NCBI GenBank assembly: GCA_035409945.1
Contig: DAONQC010000001.1
Coordinates: 283,953-347,952 of the forward strand
Source: MWEH01 sp035409945
GTDB lineage: Bacteria; Bacillota; Clostridia; Christensenellales; DTU072
DNA: 64,000 nt
Direction of reading: 5' to 3'
This document shows positions 48,902-58,483 of the stretch, one piece after another. The notes under the pieces were generated by a model. It saw only the letters and a list, made by a program, of their open reading frames with translations, had not been told where the DNA came from and searched no databases. Made by a program: the position numbers and the translations under genes. How positions within the stretch are numbered: the first letter of the stretch is position 1; each line of letters opens with the position of its first letter.

Positions 48902-49090
48902 ATGTCAAGAGTTTGTAATATTTGTTCAAAAGGCTCAATGAGCGGTAATAATGTGAGCCACAGCAATATAAAAACCAGAAGAACATGGAGAGCCAATGTT
49001 CAAAAGGTTGATTATGTAGATGAAACAGGGAAAACAAGAAATGGTTATGTCTGCACTCGTTGCATCCGTAACATGAGAAAAGGCAACTAA
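48902..49090 (+). CDS. rpmB: 50S ribosomal protein L28, zinc-binding form
   Basis: A 62-residue L28 with two Cys pairs (VCNICSKG near the start, VCTRCIR near the end), so it is the Zn-ribbon (C+) form. SHSNIKTRRTWRANVQKV is the conserved core. CCGGAGG lies 7 nt before the ATG. Its isolated, divergent placement between rpe and asp23 is conserved across Firmicutes. Confidence 0.97.
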   Translation: MSRVCNICSKGSMSGNNVSHSNIKTRRTWRANVQKVDYVDETGKTRNGYVCTRCIRNMRKGN

Positions 49091-49114
49091 TATTTAGCAT
49101 ATAAAACAACTAGA

Positions 49115-49143
49115 AGAGAACCCAAACAAGGGTTCTCTTTTTT
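49115..49143 (+). terminator. rpmB terminator
   Basis: AGAGAACCC and GGGTTCTCT form a 9-bp stem with a 6-nt loop, followed by six Ts on the plus strand. Confidence 0.93.
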
Positions 49144-49212
49144 ATGCTCAAACAATTTCTATACATAAATTGTTTTGTATCTATAGCTACCAAGTTTTTA
49201 GATTATCTATTA

Positions 49213-49265
49213 TTTCCCTCTAAGTCTCTCTATGTTTGAGAGTGTGCTTATAGATTTACAAATTG
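49213..49265 (-). repeat. Decayed copy of the rpe 3' end
   Basis: TTCCCTCTAAGTCTCTCTATG (49214, shown in part) and AGATTTACAAATTGATTAAC parallel the gene's end TTCCCCCTCAGCTTTTCAAT and AGATTTATAAACCGAGCTAC at an offset of about 102 bp. The copy has internal stops on the minus strand, so it is older than the recG copy. Confidence 0.65.
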
Positions 49266-49311
49266 ATTAACTGATGACAGCAACAGTTACCTTGCATCAT
49301 CTGCTAACTTA

Positions 49312-49968
49312 TCACTTCCCCCTCAGCTTTTCAATGGTCGCAGGAGGATTTAAAGATTTATAAACCGAGCTACCTGCAACAATAACGGTTACACCTGCGT
49401 CTATTACTGATTGCACATTATCTTCATTAATCCCACCATCTATTTCTATTTCCACATCTAAATCATTAGCTTTTATAAATTCATTAACCACTTTTATTTT
49501 TTCTAGTGTCCCCGGTATAAATGATTGCCCGCCATATCCTGCCTGTACGCTCATTAGCATAATAAAGTCACAATATTTAAGTAAATTTAAGTAGGGCTCG
49601 CACGGCACATCTGCATTAATGGCGATACCAGCTTTAACACCTAAAGCCGAAATGTTTTTTAACTCGGCAACTGGATCATCACATGTTTCGGGATGGAAAC
49701 AAATCCTATCTGCCCCTGCTTCTATAAATTCTTTAATATACTTTTCCGGCTTAACTATCATAAGATGCACATCAAGAGGAAGGGTTGTATGCTTTCTAAT
49801 AGCTTTTATCATAGGCATGCCAAATGTAATATTGGGAACATAAACACCGTCCATAACATCGCAGTGCACCAAGTCCGCTCCCCATATCGAAAGTGCGCTA
49901 ACACTTTTTCCCATAGCGGCAAAATCACCTGATAAAATAGATGGTGCTATCAAAATATTTTTTTTCAT
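49312..49968 (-). CDS. rpe: Ribulose-phosphate 3-epimerase
   Basis: Interconverts ribulose 5-phosphate and xylulose 5-phosphate. A 218-residue TIM barrel with IAPSILSGDFAAMG, the metal/catalytic motif DLVHCDVMDGVYVPNITFG and LDVHLMI. The second catalytic Asp lies in EIEIDGGINEDN, and VAGSSVYK is the phosphate site. The residues expected for catalysis are all present. It lies 15 bp after rsgA, the usual pairing. Confidence 0.96.
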   Translation of the reverse strand: MKKNILIAPSILSGDFAAMGKSVSALSIWGADLVHCDVMDGVYVPNITFGMPMIKAIRKHTTLPLDVHLMIVKPEKYIKEFIEAGADRICFHPETCDDPVAELKNISALGVKAGIAINADVPCEPYLNLLKYCDFIMLMSVQAGYGGQSFIPGTLEKIKVVNEFIKANDLDVEIEIDGGINEDNVQSVIDAGVTVIVAGSSVYKSLNPPATIEKLRGK

Positions 49969-49983
49969 TTTATTTCCTCCAAA

Positions 49984-50853
49984 CTAATATTTTTCTCTTA
50001 ATGCCTTTATCTCTTCGTAAAATCTTAGATATCTTTCATAACGATCCTTTAAAGCCACATTATTTTTCGCCTCATTGAAAACAGCACAATTTGGTTCTCT
50101 TGTGTGCGTGCAGTTTGTAAACGCACATTTTCTCGCAAGCTCCAGAAAATCGGGGTAATAAAGAGCCAGTTCTGTCTCTATTATATCAGTATATTCCAAA
50201 ACACTAAACCCACAAGTATCTATAATTTCTGCATTATGAATTTCATATATCTCGAGATGCCTAGTCGTATGCTTACCTCTAGAGATTTTTTTGCTAAGCC
50301 CTGCAGTTTCTAGTTCTAAATCGAGAATTGCATTTATAATACTCGTTTTGCCAACCGCGCTTTGTCCAGCAAGGCAAGATGTCTTACCTTCTAAGTACTT
50401 TTCTAGCTCATCAAAGCCTTCTTTAGTTTCTGAAGATACCCTGAATGTTTTAATGAAAGTGTCATATTGGCTTAAAACGCTTACTATTTCATCTTCTGAA
50501 GCTAAATCTATTTTGTTGTAACAAAGAATAGGTTCTATCCTTTGTGCATATGCATTTACAATGATTTTATCTACTAATAAAAGATCAGGTTTAGGTTCAT
50601 TTGCAACTGTGATTATTACTATATCTACATTAGCTATTGGCGGTCTTATCAAGGAATTTTTTCTTTCTACCACCTTTTCTATGCTCATGGCTTTTTGACC
50701 AATATTGCATATAACATAGTCCCCAACATATATGCCTTCCGCTCTTCTTAACCTACCACGAGCAGAACATACGTATACTTCTGAGTCACTTTTGACCCAG
50801 TACCTTCCTGACACAATTTTAATAACTTTACCTTTTATCTTGTTTTTTTCCAT
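49984..50853 (-). CDS. rsgA: Ribosome small subunit GTPase RsgA
   Basis: A circularly permuted GTPase that aids late 30S maturation. The motif order is diagnostic: G4 CYNKIDL (about residue 118) precedes G1 AGQSAVGKTS (about 165) and G3 DTCG (about 212). An N-terminal OB domain (1-70) and a C-terminal zinc knuckle (CAFTNCTHTREPNC) are present. The 289-residue length is normal. In most Firmicutes prpC-prkC separate it from rlmN; here nothing does. Confidence 0.96.
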   Translation of the reverse strand: MEKNKIKGKVIKIVSGRYWVKSDSEVYVCSARGRLRRAEGIYVGDYVICNIGQKAMSIEKVVERKNSLIRPPIANVDIVIITVANEPKPDLLLVDKIIVNAYAQRIEPILCYNKIDLASEDEIVSVLSQYDTFIKTFRVSSETKEGFDELEKYLEGKTSCLAGQSAVGKTSIINAILDLELETAGLSKKISRGKHTTRHLEIYEIHNAEIIDTCGFSVLEYTDIIETELALYYPDFLELARKCAFTNCTHTREPNCAVFNEAKNNVALKDRYERYLRFYEEIKALREKY

Positions 50854-50958
50854 GTTTCACACACAAATATTTTCTTACAATATTATATCACATCATTTTT
50901 TTGCTAACCGAACTCAACTAATTACAAACCTTTAATCTTTACACACTTGCACAATGCA

Positions 50959-52032
50959 TTAATGCATTAATTTCATTAACCTATTCAGAGTCATATTTGC
51001 TGTTACAAAATGATTTTTAAGTTGACCACAGGCACCTTCAATGTCTGAACCCAAACTTCGTCTTAATGTCGCTTGGATTTTAGAGCTTGTTAACTTTTCT
51101 AATATCTCTAAAGATCTTTTTTCTGAAATTCCCATAACTTCCTGTCCATCAATTTCATTTAGCCTTATTAAATTAACGTGTACGTTTTTATCTTTTAGTA
51201 AGTCTATAAGTTTTGCAATAGAGGTATTATCAGAATTATCCTTTGTTAATGCATATTCGTACGACACTCGCCTGTTTGTAGCTTTATAATAATTATCTGC
51301 AGCATTAATTATATCCGCTATTTTATTACTCTTGGCTACAGGCATAATCTTTTGTCTTTTTTCGTCGTCTGTAGCATGTAATGATATTGTTAGGGTCACA
51401 TTCAGACCTTCCTTAGCAAGCCTATTAATTTGCTTTACAAGTCCACAAGTTGACACAGTCACATTTCTTAAACTTATACCTAGGCCTCTTTTCGATGAGA
51501 TGTTTTTTAAAAAACTAATGACATTATCATAGTTATCTAAAGGCTCGCCACTACCCATTAAAACAATATTTGAAATAGCTCTTTGTTTCGCAGTTCCTCC
51601 CATTTTTTTATTAACTGCTAACACCTGAGACAAAATCTCCCCAGAAGTCAAATCTCTTAAAAACCCATCTTTCCCACTAGCACAAAAACTACAATGCATT
51701 TTGCAGCCAACTTGTGTAGATACACATATAGTATTACCATAGTTGTTAGGCAAATATACCCCTTCAATCATGTTTCCATCAACTAGTTTGTACAAAAATT
51801 TAATAGTACCATCCTCTCCTTCAACCTCTTTAATAATTGTTAAAGGTAATGTGCAATACTCTTTAAATGAATCTGAAATGTTTTTTGGTAGATTTGAGGC
51901 CTCATCCCAATCTTTATAACTTAAAAGCATATCCGTAATTTGGTCAGCCCTGTAGACAGGCAAACCCTTTTTAACAACCAACTCTTTCAATTGTTCATAA
52001 TTTAAATCTAGTAAGTTCATATTTTTAATCAT
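50959..52032 (-). CDS. rlmN: 23S rRNA/tRNA adenine-C2 methyltransferase RlmN
   Basis: A radical SAM enzyme that methylates A2503 of 23S rRNA and A37 of some tRNAs. The cluster motif is CKMHCSFCASG, GSGEPLDNYDN and SLHATDDEKR bind SAM, and the C-terminal resolving Cys lies in GACGQL. The frame opens at 52059, but the first nine residues (MCFKCGTGV) come from a decayed copy of the rsmB end. I therefore start at ATG 52032 (AGGTG very close upstream); ATG 52020 is possible. This gives 357 residues. Confidence 0.92.
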   Translation of the reverse strand: MIKNMNLLDLNYEQLKELVVKKGLPVYRADQITDMLLSYKDWDEASNLPKNISDSFKEYCTLPLTIIKEVEGEDGTIKFLYKLVDGNMIEGVYLPNNYGNTICVSTQVGCKMHCSFCASGKDGFLRDLTSGEILSQVLAVNKKMGGTAKQRAISNIVLMGSGEPLDNYDNVISFLKNISSKRGLGISLRNVTVSTCGLVKQINRLAKEGLNVTLTISLHATDDEKRQKIMPVAKSNKIADIINAADNYYKATNRRVSYEYALTKDNSDNTSIAKLIDLLKDKNVHVNLIRLNEIDGQEVMGISEKRSLEILEKLTSSKIQATLRRSLGSDIEGACGQLKNHFVTANMTLNRLMKLMH

Positions 52033-52056
52033 TACACCTGTGCCACATTTAAAACA

Positions 52057-52113
52057 CATACTACGTTGCTTTTGCCTTGGATATATAAATCGCCTTCTCC
52101 CTAGTTAATTAGC
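52057..52113 (-). repeat. Decayed copy of the rsmB 3' end
   Basis: TACGTTGCTTTTGCCTTGG, then GATATATAAATCGCCTTCTCCC (in part) and TAGTTAATTAG, mirror the real rsmB end at an offset of 108 bp. On the minus strand the copy reads N-stop-GEGDLYIQGKSNVV where rsmB reads NEGEEGYYIARLRKVA. It runs into the 5' end of the longest rlmN frame. Confidence 0.75.
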
Positions 52114-52166
52114 AGTATTTACACCTAACTCTTCTAGATTCCATTTTGCGCACAACAAATGTGTAT

Positions 52167-53399
52167 CTATGCTACTTTTCTCAATCTAGCGATATAATAG
52201 CCTTCTTCCCCTTCATTAATTGGTAACATCTGCACTTCGCCATCTTTAGGCTCTAGGTTTGGATTTTTATCCAATACAAAATTAGGATTTTCTTTTAAAA
52301 ATGCACTAATAATCTTTTCATTTTCTGCTTTTAGAATAGTACAAGTCGAGTAAAGTAGTATACCACCAACCTTTACATAGTTTTTGGATGTATCTAGTAT
52401 TTTTCTTTGTAATTTATTTAAACTTGAAATGTCAGATTCTTTTTTAGTAAACACTATATCCTGCCTTCTATTTATTACCCCAAGCCCCGAACAAGGCACA
52501 TCTAATAAAACTACATCAAATTTATTAATAAACTCAGGATTTAATATAGTACCGTCGTTTTCAAGTATGTTTATATTAGCACCTACCCTGTAAGCATAAC
52601 CGTTAATTAAATTTACCCTGTGCGCATGAACATCACAAGCAGTTACAATAGCGCCTTTTTCGGCTAAATATACCGACTTGCCACCAGGGGCTGCGCACAC
52701 GTCTAAAACTAACTTATGAGATACATCACCTATTGCATCAACAACAGCAATTGAACCTTTAGATTGAATTGTTAACCACCCTTTCCTGAATAAATCTTGA
52801 AGCTGATTCGACATATTAACAAAATAACCAACATCTGTTTTTTTGTAAAAATTATACTTCGACTCAAACTCATATTCACTAATCTTGTTTTTGTTAATTC
52901 TTATATGTTCGTATCCAAAAGGTGCAGGTTTGAGTATCTTTTCATACTCATCTTTATAATCTGCTTTTACTTGTCTTATAATCCAAAACGGTAAGTTATA
53001 GTATACCTCTTCGTATACGGGACTACTCTTTTCAGGGTAAACAAGGTCTTTAGTTGCAATGATTCTAAGTATTTTATTAACAAAACCCTTAGCTTCATTT
53101 TTTCCAATTTTAGTAATTAAGTCTACACTGGCATTGACAACTGCATGCTCTGGAATTGATAAAAATTTAAGACAATAAGATGATATTAAAAGTAAAATTA
53201 AAACAGCATTTTGAGGAGCTTTTTTATAGTAAAGTGAAAGATTATATTTTAGTAACAACCAATTTTCTAAAGTACCATATACAATTTTCGTTACAAGAGG
53301 TGTAACTCTTTTCCCTGCTTGACCTAGAGCTACGTGCACATATGCACCCTTACTGTATACGTCTTTAATTATATTGTAACTTATTCTTAAATAATCCAT
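52167..53399 (-). CDS. rsmB: 16S rRNA cytosine-C5 methyltransferase RsmB
   Basis: Methylates C967 of 16S rRNA. The 410 residues comprise an N-terminal NusB-like RNA-binding domain (about 1-130) and a Rossmann methyltransferase domain with VLDVCAAPGGKSVYLAEKG. The two catalytic cysteines lie in LLDVPCSGLGV and LYSTCTIL. The NusB part is somewhat shorter than usual (typical total 430-450). The ATG overlaps the fmt stop by one base, indicating translational coupling. Confidence 0.94.
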   Translation of the reverse strand: MDYLRISYNIIKDVYSKGAYVHVALGQAGKRVTPLVTKIVYGTLENWLLLKYNLSLYYKKAPQNAVLILLLISSYCLKFLSIPEHAVVNASVDLITKIGKNEAKGFVNKILRIIATKDLVYPEKSSPVYEEVYYNLPFWIIRQVKADYKDEYEKILKPAPFGYEHIRINKNKISEYEFESKYNFYKKTDVGYFVNMSNQLQDLFRKGWLTIQSKGSIAVVDAIGDVSHKLVLDVCAAPGGKSVYLAEKGAIVTACDVHAHRVNLINGYAYRVGANINILENDGTILNPEFINKFDVVLLDVPCSGLGVINRRQDIVFTKKESDISSLNKLQRKILDTSKNYVKVGGILLYSTCTILKAENEKIISAFLKENPNFVLDKNPNLEPKDGEVQMLPINEGEEGYYIARLRKVA

Positions 53400-54328
53400 T
53401 ATTTATTTATGATTTCACCTTTTTCAAACGGTTTGCCTAGTAAAAAATCAGTAGCTTTCATAGATTTCGCACCTTCTCCCTGCATAAACAGCACTTCAAT
53501 AGCTCCAGTTGCACAAGCAATTATAAGCCCCTTTTTGCTAGCTTCTAGCACCTCGCCACATTCACTTTTAGTATCTTCAATATCCGCTACCTTTGCCTTT
53601 AAGAGTTTAATTTTCCCGTATTTTGAATCAAAATATACTGACGGCCAAGGCGTATAAGCCCTTACTTTATTAATGATTCTTTGAGCGGATTCGTTAAAAT
53701 CGATAAATCCATCTTCCTTTTCTATTTTTTTACAAAACGTTGCTTTACTTGCATCTTGTTTAACAGGTTTTGTTTCGCCTTTCTCTATTTCGTTCAAAAC
53801 TGTTATTAAAACTTTTGCTCCTAATATAGATAATTCATCCAAGCATTCTACAGCATTATTAAGTGGATTAGGCGTGTACTTTTCAATAGCCCAAACATCG
53901 CCAGCATCAACTTCTTTAACTGTTTGCATTATTGACACACCAAGCTCATCATCTCCATTTAAAAGAGCACATTGAACAGGCGATGCCCCTCTATATCTCG
54001 GCAGTATAGAAGCATGTACATTTATGATGCCTTTTTCAAACGAATTAATTAAATCGGTAGAGAGAATTTGTCCATAAGCTGCAGTAACTGCAATATTAGC
54101 TTTTAAAGCCTTTATTGTGTCTAGCTCGGTATTAATTTTTTCAAATTGAAATAGTGGTAAATTGTTTTCTAGAGCAAATACTTTTACTGGTGAACTTATA
54201 ATTTTTTTCCCTCTCGCACCTAGTCTATCAGGCTGTGTTATTACACCTACTATCTCATGACTAGATGACAATATAGCCTCTAGCGAAGGTATAGCAAATT
54301 CAGGTGTGCCCATAAATAATATTTTCAT
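53399..54328 (-). CDS. fmt: Methionyl-tRNA formyltransferase
   Basis: Formylates initiator Met-tRNA. A 309-residue protein starting MKILFMGTPEFAIPSLEA. The catalytic Asn-His-Asp set lies in IINVHASILPRYRGASP and the VKEVDAGDVW loop, with the OB-fold C-domain (about 205-300). It is placed between def and rsmB as in most bacteria. Confidence 0.96.
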   Translation of the reverse strand: MKILFMGTPEFAIPSLEAILSSSHEIVGVITQPDRLGARGKKIISSPVKVFALENNLPLFQFEKINTELDTIKALKANIAVTAAYGQILSTDLINSFEKGIINVHASILPRYRGASPVQCALLNGDDELGVSIMQTVKEVDAGDVWAIEKYTPNPLNNAVECLDELSILGAKVLITVLNEIEKGETKPVKQDASKATFCKKIEKEDGFIDFNESAQRIINKVRAYTPWPSVYFDSKYGKIKLLKAKVADIEDTKSECGEVLEASKKGLIIACATGAIEVLFMQGEGAKSMKATDFLLGKPFEKGEIINK

Positions 54329-54452
54329 TTTAACTCGTATAACAATGTTGTTAAATTTAACCAGTAATGGTTAGCAACATTATTTTATATATTTCATTTT
54401 ATGTTTAACTTCTACATAGATAGTGCCTATAAAATTAGTTTTTTATCGGTTC

Positions 54453-54944
54453 CTATTCTTCATCTATAATGTCCTCGTTTTTAGCTGCACGTTTAGGTGG
54501 ATCTACCTTTTTGTCATAAAACAAAATCCCATTTAAATGATCTATCTCATGGCTAAAAGCTCTAGCAGCCAACCCTTTTGCAACAGCTGTGATAGGCTGA
54601 CCATTCCTATCAAAGCCTTTTACCTTAACTGTCATAGGTCTTTGTACATAACAATTTTCCGACTTATCAACGGAGAGACAACCTTCTGGCAGGACTTGTT
54701 TCCCTTTCGACTCGACTATTTCAGGATTTATAAACTCAAAAAAGCCTTCATCTGGAGTATCAACGATTATAACTCTTTTAGATATTCCTACTTGTGGAGC
54801 AGCAAGTCCTACGCCATCAGCTAAGTCTAGTGTCTCTTTCATATCATCAAGCAGTTCTGCAAGCCTTTCATCAAAATCCTTAACCTCCCTAGCTTTGCGT
54901 CTTAAGACAGGTTCTCCATCTTTAAAAATATTCCTTATTGCCAT
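54453..54944 (-). CDS. def: Peptide deformylase
   Basis: Removes the formyl group from nascent proteins. All three motifs are intact in 163 residues: GVGLAAPQVG, EGCLSV and HEIDHLNG, with Cys and two His binding the metal. The 124-bp gap to fmt contains a nested inverted repeat (AATGTTG...CAACATT around TAACCA...TGGTTA) with no T-run. Confidence 0.96.
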   Translation of the reverse strand: MAIRNIFKDGEPVLRRKAREVKDFDERLAELLDDMKETLDLADGVGLAAPQVGISKRVIIVDTPDEGFFEFINPEIVESKGKQVLPEGCLSVDKSENCYVQRPMTVKVKGFDRNGQPITAVAKGLAARAFSHEIDHLNGILFYDKKVDPPKRAAKNEDIIDEE

Positions 54945-55025
54945 TATTATTCCTTCCTTTTTTTGTTTACTTTAATTTGCAACTACTTTAAATCGCACGT
55001 ATTTCTCTAAGGTGTCAATTCCCAA

Positions 55026-57212
55026 TTAGGACATTTGCAACGGATTGATTTCAGTAAATACCGTTACTTTTTTTGCATTAAAATTATTTACTACTCCGTA
55101 AATCTTTTCTACTGCCTGTTCAGTTGCAAGTCTATCTATCCAAACAACCACTTGAAATCTATACATATCTGCACGTTTTTTCATTTGCGCGCGCATTTCT
55201 TGTATTCTTATGATACCAATTTGATTTTCCAGCGATTTTTTTATCTGACTTGCTAGTTTTTTATTAGCTAAATCCGCTAATTTTTCATCACCCGATTGCA
55301 CCAACAATCTTACAATTGTAGAAAAGGGAGGAAATTTAGCACCTTCTCTTCTTTTAATTTCATTATCATAAAACGAATTGTAATCATAATTTCTGATAAA
55401 TCTATATACTGGATAGTTTGGAACATATGTTTGCAACAAAACTCTTCCTGGCTTGACATCACGACCAGCACGACCCGCAACTTGAGTAATAAGTTGATAA
55501 GTTCGTTCATTAGCCCTAAAGTCTTGTGCATAAATAGAAATGTCCGCGTCTAGTATACCTACCAACGTAACATTTTTAAAATCATGACCTTTTGCAATCA
55601 TTTGCGTGCCAACTAGAATGTCAGCTTCTCCATTGTTAAAAGTATTTAAGATATTAACATAACTATCCTTTGTGCTAGTACTGTCTAAATCCATGCGGAT
55701 AATTTTTTTGTCTGGGAATATCCTTGTTAATTCAGTGACAACTTTTTGAGTTCCTATTCTTCCTTCTTTCAAATGTTTATTTCCACAAATAGGACATACA
55801 TCTATACTTTTATATTTATTCCCACAATAGTGACATCTCAAAGAATTATCATCTGTGTGATGATATAGGGCAACGTCACAGCTTGGACACTTAGGTGTAA
55901 AACCGCATTCTGAACATCTAATAAAAGAAGAATAGCCCCTGCGATTTAAAAATATCATTGCTTGTTCACCGTCTTTGAGAGCTTCCTCTAATGCAGTAAG
56001 TAATTTTGCACTAAAAAAGCTAGTATTACCTGCCTTCATTTCTCGTTTCATATCAATCATTTCTATTTCAGGTAAACTCTTTTGATTAATTCTTTTATCT
56101 AAAGTTATTATTTCATACTCTCCTTGTAAAGCATTATAATATGTTTCTACAGAAGGCGTGGCACTACCAAGTATTAGTTTGGCATTGTTATAACTAGCCC
56201 TAAATCTAGCTATATCAATCGTTTGATATCTAGGGTTACTTTCTGAAACGTAACTACCATCATGCTCTTCATCAATGATGATAGCTCCCACATTTTCAAG
56301 TGGTGCGAAAATTGCACTTCTTGGTCCTAGTGCGATTTTTGAATAACCCGACCTTAATTTATGCCATTCATCATATCTTTCTCCAGCAGTCAGTCCGCTA
56401 TGTTGAAGACTCACTAAGTCTCCAAAACGCGCTCTAAAAACGCCTAACATTTGTGGTGTGAGAGATATTTCAGGCACGAGCATAATCGCACTTTGCCCTT
56501 TTTCCAGCACCTCTTCAATAACTCTCATATAAATTTCTGTTTTTCCACTACCAGTTACGCCGTGTACTAAAAATGCATTTTTAGGACCCATAATACAATT
56601 TATAGCATCGATTTGATCTTGTGTTAATTTAATATTTTTATCTTCAATGTCAAAACTTTTAGGGGTTCTATATTCCTGTTCCTCCACTCTAATTAAAATG
56701 TTTTTTTCAATTAAAGCTTTTATTGTGGAACTTGCAAACATCCTGTTTAAATCACTTTCTTGCTCAATCTCGGTATGAAATAACCTTTCAATTATCTTTT
56801 GCTGGCTTGTTGCATTTTTGGAAATATTCAAAAGAGCTTTCTCAAGATCAAAATCTTCAAAATTAAATTTAATGTATTTTCTTTTAAATAATTTGACCTT
56901 TCCCTTTCTTAAGGAGGAAGGCATAAACAACCTAAGGCAATCAACATACCTAAGGTTCATAGTTTTCATATATTTGGCAAGGCTTAGCATTTCTTGAGTT
57001 ACTGCAGTAAAATCATCTAGCTTCTCTATAACGTTTTTAATTTTAAATGGACCAGATGGCTTATCAGCAGTATCTATCACGTAACCTTCTATTTTTCTAC
57101 TTCCAAATGGCACTAAAACTCGGTCGCCAGGTGTCAGTGGAAATAGCGACCGATAGTCAAAAACCCTATCTACTTCAGAATTACTTATGTCTACAATAAC
57201 TTTATAAATCAT
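55026..57212 (-). CDS. priA: Primosomal helicase PriA
   Basis: Restarts collapsed replication forks. In 728 residues: an N-terminal 3'-DNA binding domain (1-100), Walker A VTGSGKTEIY (about 215), DEEHD (about 312), GSATPS, and the zinc-binding cluster CSECGFTPKCPSC...CHYCG...CPICG (about 430-480). The C-terminal helicase motif QVAGRAGRD follows. The start overlaps coaBC by 4 bp. Confidence 0.96.
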   Translation of the reverse strand: MIYKVIVDISNSEVDRVFDYRSLFPLTPGDRVLVPFGSRKIEGYVIDTADKPSGPFKIKNVIEKLDDFTAVTQEMLSLAKYMKTMNLRYVDCLRLFMPSSLRKGKVKLFKRKYIKFNFEDFDLEKALLNISKNATSQQKIIERLFHTEIEQESDLNRMFASSTIKALIEKNILIRVEEQEYRTPKSFDIEDKNIKLTQDQIDAINCIMGPKNAFLVHGVTGSGKTEIYMRVIEEVLEKGQSAIMLVPEISLTPQMLGVFRARFGDLVSLQHSGLTAGERYDEWHKLRSGYSKIALGPRSAIFAPLENVGAIIIDEEHDGSYVSESNPRYQTIDIARFRASYNNAKLILGSATPSVETYYNALQGEYEIITLDKRINQKSLPEIEMIDMKREMKAGNTSFFSAKLLTALEEALKDGEQAMIFLNRRGYSSFIRCSECGFTPKCPSCDVALYHHTDDNSLRCHYCGNKYKSIDVCPICGNKHLKEGRIGTQKVVTELTRIFPDKKIIRMDLDSTSTKDSYVNILNTFNNGEADILVGTQMIAKGHDFKNVTLVGILDADISIYAQDFRANERTYQLITQVAGRAGRDVKPGRVLLQTYVPNYPVYRFIRNYDYNSFYDNEIKRREGAKFPPFSTIVRLLVQSGDEKLADLANKKLASQIKKSLENQIGIIRIQEMRAQMKKRADMYRFQVVVWIDRLATEQAVEKIYGVVNNFNAKKVTVFTEINPLQMS

Positions 57213-58387
57213 TTAAGCTCTAAAATGTTATCTAAAATTACATCTGCTAACTCTCGCTTAGGCATTTTTTCAAGAGGCTTTGTAACCCCATCTTTCCTAA
57301 TAATAGTCACGATGTTAGTATCAGACCCAAACCCAGCGCCTTCTTTTGTAACATCGTTTGCTATAACAATGTCACCACCTTTACTCATCAATTTAGCACT
57401 AGCGTTTTCAATTAAATCATTAGTTTCTGCTGCAAAAATAACCAGTTTTTTATCTCCTTTAATAGCACCTATTGTTTTAGCTATGTCCGGATTTTTTACA
57501 AGTTCGAGATTCAGTATTTCTGATTTAATTTTTTGTTTTGAGACCTCTTTAGGTCTGTAATCAGCGGGAGCTGCACACTTAATGATAATATCTGCGTCTT
57601 CTAATCTTGAGGTCACCGCTTCTAACATGTCACGAGTTGTTTTAACCCTAATAATTTCAGCGTTTGATGGTAATGGAACGCTTACATTACCAGCGACTAG
57701 TATAACCTGTCCACCTCTATCCAAAACTGCTTCTGCTAATGCAACGCCCATTTTGCCTGAGGAATGATTGGTTATATATCTTACAGCATCAATAGGCTCT
57801 ATGGTAGCTCCAGCAGTTACCAACACCGTTTTTCCCCTAAAATCAGGATTTGGGGTAAGCGATTTGTCTACTGCTTTAACAATATCAACAGGCTCTGCCA
57901 TTTTGCCCTTGCCGATATCTCCACAGGCTAGCCTACCTTCCACAGAATCAATAATTATATAGCCTTTTTCTTTCAGAATTTCTATATTTTTAGTAACGGT
58001 AGGATTTTGATACATATTGGTATTCATTGCAGGGCAAATAAAAACGGGAGCAGTTGTTGCCATAATTGTTGTAGTCAACATATCGTCTGCAATTCCGTTT
58101 GCTATCTTTCCAATCACATTTGCAGTCGCTGGAGCAACAACAAAGGCTGAGGCTAGTTTTGCATAGCTAATATGCTCAGTTTCAAACTCTCTGTTTGGGT
58201 CAAAAGTCTCTACCACCACCCTATTATTTGATAGGGTTTCAAATGATAATTTACTCACAAATTCAGTAGCATTAACTGTCATTATAACTCGAACATCGTA
58301 GCCAAGTTTTATAAATCTTGAGACAATCTCACAAGACTTATATGCAGCTATACACCCAGTCACGCCTAAAATAACTGTTTTTTTCAT
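57209..58387 (-). CDS. coaBC: Bifunctional CoaBC (phosphopantothenoylcysteine synthetase/decarboxylase)
   Basis: Carries out two steps of coenzyme A synthesis. The flavoprotein decarboxylase half (about 1-180) has GVTGCIAAYKS, HISYAKLASAFVVAPATAN, CPAMNTNMYQNP and the Cys-containing flap GRLACGDIGKGKMAEP. The CTP-using synthetase half (about 185-392) has VTAGATIEPIDAVRYITNHS and KCAAPADYRP. It is followed by priA with a 4-bp overlap, the conserved order. Confidence 0.96.
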   Translation of the reverse strand: MKKTVILGVTGCIAAYKSCEIVSRFIKLGYDVRVIMTVNATEFVSKLSFETLSNNRVVVETFDPNREFETEHISYAKLASAFVVAPATANVIGKIANGIADDMLTTTIMATTAPVFICPAMNTNMYQNPTVTKNIEILKEKGYIIIDSVEGRLACGDIGKGKMAEPVDIVKAVDKSLTPNPDFRGKTVLVTAGATIEPIDAVRYITNHSSGKMGVALAEAVLDRGGQVILVAGNVSVPLPSNAEIIRVKTTRDMLEAVTSRLEDADIIIKCAAPADYRPKEVSKQKIKSEILNLELVKNPDIAKTIGAIKGDKKLVIFAAETNDLIENASAKLMSKGGDIVIANDVTKEGAGFGSDTNIVTIIRKDGVTKPLEKMPKRELADVILDNILELK

Positions 58388-58483
58388 GGTGAAAATTCCT
58401 CTTACATATTCAGATACTTAGTGACCTAAAAGCACTAAATACTTACTTTTTTGCATTGCAAAATAACTTGCTAGCAAATTGAA

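Noticed and set aside
54405..54460. A possible copy of the def 3' end about 50 bp downstream of the gene
   Set aside because: Only a short, roughly 60 percent match in AT-rich DNA, and the offset is unlike the other cases.
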